DNA of 64,000 bases. It comes from Synaphobranchus kaupii (Eukaryota > Chordata > Actinopteri > Anguilliformes > Synaphobranchidae). Shown here one piece after another: positions 57,905-64,000 of the stretch. The notes below the pieces were generated by a model. That model did not search any database. It saw only the letters and a list, made by a program, of their open reading frames with translations, and was not told where the DNA came from. The position numbers were made by a program, and so were the translations under genes. Numbering within the stretch: position 1 is the stretch's first letter; each line of letters starts with the position of its first letter. Location of the stretch: positions 14,358,286 to 14,422,285 of the forward strand of contig CM056380.1 of NCBI GenBank assembly GCA_029718625.1, read 5' to 3'.

Positions 57905-58532
57905 GAAGGCACTGTTCCAGTGTGTGGATGGGCCCCACAGTCTGGTATCTGTTAGGGCACTGTTCCAGTGTGTAGATGGGCCCCACAGTCTGGTATCTGT
58001 TAGGGCACTGTTCCAGTGTGTGGATGGGCCCCACGGTCTGGTATCTGTTAGGGCACTGTTCCAGTGTGTGGATGGGCCCCACTGTCTGGTATCTGTTAAG
58101 ACACTGTTCCAGTGTGTGGATGGGCCCCACAGTCTGGTATCTGTTAGGGCACTGTTCCAGTGTGTGGATGGGCCCCACAGTCTGGTATCTGTTAGGGCAC
58201 TGTTCCAGTGTGTGGATGGGCCCCACTGTCTGGTATCTGTTAAGACACTGTTCCAGTGTATGGATGGGCCCCACGGTCTGGTATCTGTTAAGGCACTGTT
58301 CCAGTGTGTGGTGGGGCCCCACTGTCTGGTATCTGTTAAGGCACTGTTCCAGTGTGTGGATGGGCCCCATGGTCTGGTATCTGTTAAGGCACTGTTCCAG
58401 TGTGTGGATGGGCCCCATGGTCTGGTATCTGTTAAGGCAATTTTCAAGTGTGTGGATGAGCCCCATGGTCTGGTATCTGTTAAGGTACTGTTCCAGTGTG
58501 TGGATGGGCCTCACGGTCTGGTATCGAATCAA
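57905..58532 (-). repeat. 48-bp minisatellite, array 2
   Basis: About 13 copies of the same 48-bp unit as 22,448-23,452, in reverse orientation (GGGCCCCACAGTCTGGTATC, then GGCACTGTTCCAGTGTGTGG on +). The AGACACTG variant recurs 144 bp apart, showing three-unit block duplication. Some units read GTTAGGGCAC instead of GTTAAGGCAC, not seen in array 1. Both arrays run into a CACCCAGCA word at their ends. Long frames in both strands are artefacts of the 48-bp period. Confidence 0.97.
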
Positions 58533-58952
58533 AACCATGGCAGTACCGCTGAGAGATGCTGGAAGCTGTTGAAATGGGACGCTTTGGGCTGGCTGGAATG
58601 CTCGGGTGTCATTGTTCACCAGTGACCCCCGCTGATTGATAAGGCGCCCACAGGTTAATCTGTTAAACTTCACAAGAACTTTTCTCCGACTCCTGTGCGT
58701 GAGCCTGACTTGCAAACTGCAGTGTGATAAGAGGCCGACGGTGGCCTGATATCGCATGTTTCAGAGGAGAACACATGCTTGCCTGCGCTCTCCTGAATCT
58801 GAATCTGAATTCTGAATCTGAATCCTGAATCCATAGGGAAGGGTGTGGCAGGGGCCCCTGATAAATATAATTGGGAATTCCGAATTTGGGAGAGAAAGGG
58901 GAAAAAGCGTCACAATTGTTTTGTTTGTTGGTAAATCTACCATCCAACCTAG
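58533..58952 (-). repeat. Dispersed-repeat flank of 48-bp array 2
   Basis: On the - strand TTTCCCCTTTCTCTCCCAAA and ATTCGGAATTCCCAATTATA followed by GGCCTCTTATCACACTGCAG resembles a teleost dispersed repeat whose start also lies beside array 1 (22,400-22,435). It includes a degenerate GAATCT hexamer run at 58,795-58,832. Confidence 0.4.
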
Positions 58953-58956
58953 TTAA

Positions 58957-59367
58957 AGGTTGTATCAGCGATTTTTGGGTGACGTCACTTCTGAAGCGAA
59001 ATCCCAAACAAACATACTTATGAATAATTATGTTATGTTTTAAAAAATAGTGTTCAAGCATCCAGAATTATAACCACGTTAATAACGTTTGTAAGAAACC
59101 AAACCGTTTGTAAATCCGTCAAGATTTCAGCGAGATAAGAGTATTAGCGTTTGTGCAGATCATTGTGATTGGTTGGAATACTGTTTATTTTGGTTTTGAG
59201 TGGTTGGTAGTACCATTTGTTTTTGTGTACGATCTCGGAGCATAGGCTGCCTACAGAGACGCGGTTTTTTGACGGCCTGCTTATGGGGCGGGCAGCTAGC
59301 GGATCGTGAGGAAAAATCAGATGAATGTGATCATTTATGTTTCCACCCAAAATCGCTGATACAACCT
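58957..59367. mobile_element. TTAA-type miniature element
   Basis: Flanked by TTAA (58,953-58,956 and 59,368-59,371). The ends AGGTTGTATCAGCGATTTTT and CAAAATCGCTGATACAACCT are inverted over about 23 bp. 411 bp, no transposase. TTAA duplication points to the piggyBac/Kolobok groups, with an AGG start favouring Kolobok. A TGACGTCA-like word (GGTGACGTCACT) lies just inside the left arm. Confidence 0.88.
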
Positions 59368-59371
59368 TTAA

Positions 59372-59857
59372 TGTGGCTGAATAATGAATCTTGAGGGATA
59401 GGGGGTCTTCCTTTTAAGAACTTTACCTTTGTTACCATTTCACTGTATGAAACAGAGATGCTAGTTTTTCCGATTCATCCAAATGCCCAGACCGTAAATG
59501 TCTCTGGGGGCCACTAGTATTTGGCTTTAATGATGGACATTATCTCCTGCTATTAGCCGTCAGACAGTGTGTAAAATGTACATGCTTGTGACAGGCCCAA
59601 GTGCTCCACCTCTGGTTGAGAAATTTAGGGTCTGACCAAAAACAAAACAGTATTGCCTCATTACGAGCATACCAAGGAGGAAACCTGGGACATTTGTGTG
59701 TGCTCAGGACGTGTGTCATAAAGAACTTTCAGATTTTCAGATACTCTGTATTTATATATGCGTATAAGCAGTATGTGTGCATATATTATATATTTGGTAC
59801 ATATTCTAAAACCAGCATAAACAGAAATGTGACCTATTAAATTACATCAAAGCAAAT
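59372..59857. other. Putative intron, unannotated
   Basis: No exon or element recognised. Confidence 0.45.
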
Positions 59858-59942
59858 TCTCCAAGAGTTCTTACATCCTATATTTTACGGGCAGTATTAT
59901 CCATTTATACAACTGGATATTTACTGCATATTAAGCACCTTG
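59858..59942 (-). mobile_element. SINE fragment (24.5-kb family)
   Basis: TATCCATTTATACAACTGGA and TTTACTGCATATTAAGCACCTTG are the inverse of the body segment of the SINE at 24,494. Head and tail are missing. Confidence 0.55.
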
Positions 59943-60091
59943 ATTTGGTTCATTTGGTTCAGTTCCATAATCACGCTGACACCGAGTCTGTTCAGCAAGG
60001 TCGCTGCTTTCAAACGACGTCAGACGCTCATTTCTGTTTAATGTTCTCGCAGGGATTAGCTATGTGCACAAGAAGCCTAATTTCACCCCTT

Positions 60092-60147
60092 GAAAACACA
60101 CACAGACACACATGCACATACACACGCACACATACGCATGCACACGC

Positions 60148-60190
<43 letters not shown>
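60092..60190. repeat. CA-rich microsatellite
   Basis: Degenerate ACACGCACA then about 18 uninterrupted CA units, followed by GA repeat. Confidence 0.95.
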
Positions 60191-60194
<4 letters not shown>

Positions 60195-60569
60195 GAGAGA
60201 GAACTTTGCATGCTTAATTAGCTGGCCACTCCTCCTACACAGCTGTCTCCCGTGCTGACGTCCCTTTTGAGCTCTGGACATACTAGTGAGATAGGAGGGA
60301 AATGACTGCATGTTACTGTACTTGTGATCTCCGTTGTGTCACACAGTGGTGATTCAGGAGAGAAACTGGGATGTGACGGTGAATGTGTTCCAGAGCACGT
60401 CCGTGCTGAAACACGCGTACATCATGTTTTCTGAGGACGGTTCTTTACGTAGATATGTCCGGATATGAACCGTTACGTATTCTAAGATGGGGTTCTCAAA
60501 CGCAGACCTTACGCCTCCCGCTGAATGCCAGTTCTTCTTACAGCTGATCTCTTGGTCAATTAAGGTTGT
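60191..60569. other. Putative intron, unannotated
   Basis: Nothing recognised. Confidence 0.4.
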
Positions 60570-60780
60570 TCCATAAGACCATAATCATACATAGTGAGGG
60601 AAACAAGGCTCTCAGCCCTTTATAACTCAAGAACAGGCTATTCAGCCCATCTAGAACATAACAATACATAATGAGGAGAACAGGCCATCCAGCCCATATA
60701 GAACATAAGAACATAAGAATACATAATGAGGAGAACAGACCATTCAGCCCATCTAGAACATAAGAATACATAATTTCTTA
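60570..60780. repeat. About 50-bp tandem repeat
   Basis: Four units around ATACATAATGAGGAGAACAG, CCATTCAGCCCATCTAGAAC and ATAAGA. One isolated unit of the same type lies at 41,567. The unit resembles a repeat dispersed across many fish genomes (AGAACATAAGAA...GGCCATTCAGCCCATC), here locally amplified. Confidence 0.8.
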
Positions 60781-62454
60781 CATCATTTTGTCCTTAAACT
60801 TATTTGAACACAATGTGGGTTTGTTTCATTTGCTTTGTCTTTGAACAGATCTGACCGATAAAATGTCATGGGGTGCGAATATGGGACGTTCATTCTGCAT
60901 GGCAAGCATAGCTACTTCCGACATATTATGGCCTTTATAGAGAATGTTATGCCTCATTAGACATAATAAGTGGGTAAGAGCTTTCATTAAACTAAGGTTG
61001 AAAAAGAGGTGTGTCCGCATCCATTTTAGCCTTGCAACACCCACAGTGCAGGCAGGTGGGGAGTCAGCATGTAATGAGTTAAAACTGCGACGTACGCCAA
61101 GCGATCTTTCCACTTTTGCTTTAAACAGGAGGTCGCATCGTGCGATCTCCAGAGCTTCGGAATACGGGGTTCATTCTGCACGTAGTGTCATTAATTTTCG
61201 TTTCCCTCACGATAATAGTGTTTGGCGTCACGCGTGTTGCACCCTATAACTCCATGCTCTCCGTCTGCTAAACCGCGCTAACGTTTGACGCGCCACGCTT
61301 TCGCTCTAGAAGCAAAGCACAGGATTCTGGTGGCCGATTGGTTAGGCCCCTTAGACGGAAATGACTGCGTGTGCGATGCTCCAAATTACCCAACACAGAC
61401 AGGGTTCGCACTAGAGCCAGCTTGCTATGCCGTGGAAAAAAAAAATAAAAAAAATACAAAAAATAAAAACCTTTATTTTGAGTCTGTCAAGTGTACACAC
61501 GCCATCCGAGTGCTCTAAAGAGGGGATCAGTCTCGCTCCATTGTGGTACCTGTAGGCCAGCGCCTGGTATCGGTCTGTTGCTTGACAACAGGCAGCAGGG
61601 CCCTGATTAAAGTGAAGCAGAGATCTGAGGATGAGAGAGATTCTGCGCTTTATCCGTTTAAAATACAGCTGCTATGAAGGGCTGCCGTGGGGAAGCGTTG
61701 TCAGCCAACAGGCCACGCTCTGCTTTGTACAATGTTAAATAATGTTTGTGAATTAATGACCTAAAGACTGTTCCTATACATTTGTATATGATATAAAATA
61801 TTTATATATTGCAGAAGAATTAAAAATGATATAAAATAATGTTAAATTGTATTGTTTCTAAAATAACACATTAGTGATGGCCTGGCAGAACATATATTAA
61901 TAACTTTAGAGGTTTAGAAAATGTGTCAAATCACTGCAGTCAAGTTTTAGTTTTACTTTAGTCTGTTTTACTGGTGCCAGACAGTAGGTCACAGACAAGA
62001 AAGTACCGAGCTAGACACCCAAGTCTCAAAGGTTAGAAAGTGCGTGCCAACAGTTAAATATACACCTCCCCCTGGATAATTTGCATGGGTCGGGGTCTGT
62101 TTATAATCAGAAAGATTTTGTGAGGGAAGGAGCCGTATGAATTAAACATAAACAAGGGTCCCTACTTGTGTAAGAGGCATGTTTTAACATATTTATATAT
62201 AGTTTAAATGCAACTTGACCACTCAAAGGAGGAAATATTTTTATCCAATTACAGACACTGCAACCATTTTGTTTCGTTCTTCTTACCCTGAGATTGCTGG
62301 TTCTGGTATTTATATAGCCAGTTGTGATGGCAGCAAGGTTTTGATGGTCTTCCTGATCGTCTCTGTACTGAATATTTGTTCTTCTGTTCTATGGAAATAT
62401 TTACTTTACTGCTCCATAACGTGCATAATTTACATTAATTTACGTTATTTGCTT
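60781..62454. other. Putative intron, unannotated
   Basis: A-rich run at 61,436-61,470. No exon or element recognised. Confidence 0.45.
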
Positions 62455-62545
62455 ATCAGAGCAAACTCTCCGAGAGGTCTGATGTTTTATGGGCAGTATT
62501 GTCCGTTTACAGTATACCGCTGGAAATTTACCGGGGCACAATAAA
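62455..62545 (-). mobile_element. Degenerate SINE fragment (24.5-kb family)
   Basis: GCAAACTCTCCGAGAGGTCT then TATGGGCAGTATTGTCCGTT and CCGCTGGAAATTTACCGGGG parallel the inverse SINE body at 59,858. Diverged. Confidence 0.4.
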
Positions 62546-64000
62546 ACACGTTTTAGTGCGCAGTCTGACATGCTAATGGACGTGTTTACTCCGAGGCAGT
62601 GCTAAAGGTGCAGCTGAAGTGGAGCTGGCTAGTCAGGAACAGTCGGCACACGCTGCTCCCCGCTCGCTAACTCGCTGCTCCTCTGTCTTTCCTCAACCGT
62701 CCCTCCCTTTTTTTAAACCTCACAGTTAAGGACCGCGCGTCCTTCTGCCCGGCGACTTTTCCCCTCATTTGCGACTCACTAGAATTCTACAATATTGGAA
62801 CTTCAAAAGAAATCGGGAGCCGAGTCCTCAAGTTACCTGAATCTGTGAGTTATCGGAACCTGAGAGTTCAATCAATTTTGTCAGCCGCGTACTAATGATT
62901 AATGTGGTTCTTACGCTAGGGAACTGTAAGAATCATCAAACCCGGCTAGTTAGGGCACTTGTTATGGCACTTGTTAGGGCACTAGATGGATGGGGGGGGA
63001 GATAGAGAATGGACACCGTACTACACGTTCAACTGTAGTCCCAGAACCCAGGCACTCAGACCTGGAGAGAACTCAAGACCATCTGGAAACAGCACTTACT
63101 GTAGCAATCACTGGCCACTCCAGGGACACGCCAGCTTAGACATTGGTCAGATTCTGAGTGGACGGAACTCAGAACAGTGGCGACATATTTTATACACGCC
63201 TCCTCTCGCTATTCAACCACTTCCCCCCCCTGTGCCTTGTTTGTGTTTCAATTAACCTCTCGAGCTCAGCCTTTCCTCCAAAAAGAGGAAAGCCTGGCAA
63301 ACAATCACTCGAAAAACGGAGATACGTTTGCAACAGCTCGGGGGCGGTGCTTTTTGATCAGCTGCTTCAATCGACCAATTGTAGGACAGCAGGTGTTCGG
63401 CAACGGGGAAAGTGTTGCAGGCGAGAACGTCTCTTTCGGCAATTACATTTTTTATGCAAAGGCGCTGCATTGGCTTCAAAGACGCAATTTTGTGAATGAT
63501 GCACGTCTCTAATTACTTCTTAAAATATCTACCCAGATATATAAATTTTTCTTAGTAAAACAGTTTTTGTCTTTTTGTTTCACCGGGGAATGAATGTAAA
63601 TAGAGAAACAAAGTGGAGGTGGAAATCAGGGAAGCGGAACCGGAGGCGGGAATCTCAGGCCACATCCGTTATCTCCGTTATTCAGCAAAGACCGTCTCGA
63701 CTAGTTTGAATAGCTAGTTTGTATCACCGCCTTCAGTCGATGTGATTGGTTAGGAAATATCGGTTGCGTCCAATGGGCCCAAGTGGGAGGGTTTACTGCT
63801 CTGAAGTGCACTACTTTCGCCAGGCTCATAGCTGAGAGCTGTAAGCCTGACACACAAAGCTAGGACAAGTGAACCTGCTAAAACTAAACCACAACCTAAT
63901 TCCTTGAGTCATTAAAATCAGTGGTACCATTAGTTTGCCACTGGAGACATAGTTCTGTGCTCCAATAAATCCCCTACCATTAGCCCAAATAGCTGTGGTA
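62546..64000. other. Putative intron, unannotated
   Basis: No exon with RIM similarity. A consensus-like donor GTGAGT occurs at 62,844 after CT-rich, promoter-like sequence (62,640-62,770), but no start codon or reading frame supports an exon. Confidence 0.4.

Noticed and set aside
62215..62544. 109-codon hydrophobic frame resembling a membrane protein
   Set aside because: The second half overlaps a degenerate antisense SINE, and the hydrophobicity follows from AT-rich sequence.
62640..62849. Noncoding first exon ending at a GTGAGT donor
   Set aside because: Only a single donor-like word after CT-rich sequence; no start codon, conservation or matching acceptor can be shown.

Overview
The window is nuclear DNA from a teleost fish. 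The evidence is a set of teleost-type transposable elements (Tc1-like DNA transposons, hAT-type and TTAA-type miniature elements, tRNA-derived SINEs, LINE 3' tails, solo LTRs), many long minisatellites and CA/GT/CT microsatellites, and one vertebrate synaptic-gene exon with a spliced structure. The best-preserved SINE, near 24.5 kb, resembles SINEs described from eels and other early-branching teleosts, but this is only a weak lineage hint. There are no bacterial-style operons, no CRISPR array, and no free-standing tRNA or rRNA genes.

Gene content is very low. The only host coding sequence I can support is the first coding exon of a RIM-family active-zone gene, most like rims4, on the + strand at 53,225-53,321. 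It ends in a GT splice donor and sits in a CpG-rich promoter region (about 52.5-53.4 kb). Everything to its right is best read as intron 1, because exon 2 was not found before 64,000. Everything to its left, about 52 kb, reads as intergenic repeat-rich DNA. Two Tc1-family transposase relics (27.8-28.0 kb on the - strand, 39.1-39.6 kb on the + strand) are the only other protein remnants with clear family identity. A piece of LINE reverse transcriptase lies near 22.1 kb.

Layout. 0-10 kb: a 44-bp satellite at the window edge, a degenerate 40-bp repeat, a 15-bp minisatellite with higher-order structure, a palindromic hAT-type element (2.08-2.50 kb) and a 29-bp minisatellite (6.4-6.8 kb). 10-20 kb: copies of a small hAT-type element, Tc1 ends, two related solo LTRs and a SINE cluster. 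20-31 kb: LINE tails, a 48-bp minisatellite (22.4-23.5 kb), a TAG-flanked DNA transposon (25.6-26.9 kb), two abutting Tc1-like elements, and a 1.2-kb pyrimidine tract. 31-43 kb: a hAT miniature element, a third LTR, a GA-rich minisatellite, a dead Tc1 copy, a TTAA-flanked element, a large CT/CA tract, and a SINE with an internal inverted duplication. 43.8-48.7 kb: a complex higher-order repeat into which a 2.0-kb transposon has inserted. 48.7-53.4 kb: rims4 upstream region and exon 1. 53.4-64 kb: putative intron 1, with SINEs, a foldback element, a second, inverted 48-bp minisatellite array and a TTAA-type miniature element.

I did not find a new multi-gene system. The observations most worth checking are: a 40-bp near-copy of the rims4 start region 2.73 kb upstream of exon 1; the same 48-bp minisatellite family in two arrays 35 kb apart in opposite orientation; the 43.8-48.7 kb higher-order repeat, which preserves unoccupied versions of a transposon insertion site; and a SINE carrying the signature of a template-switch event.
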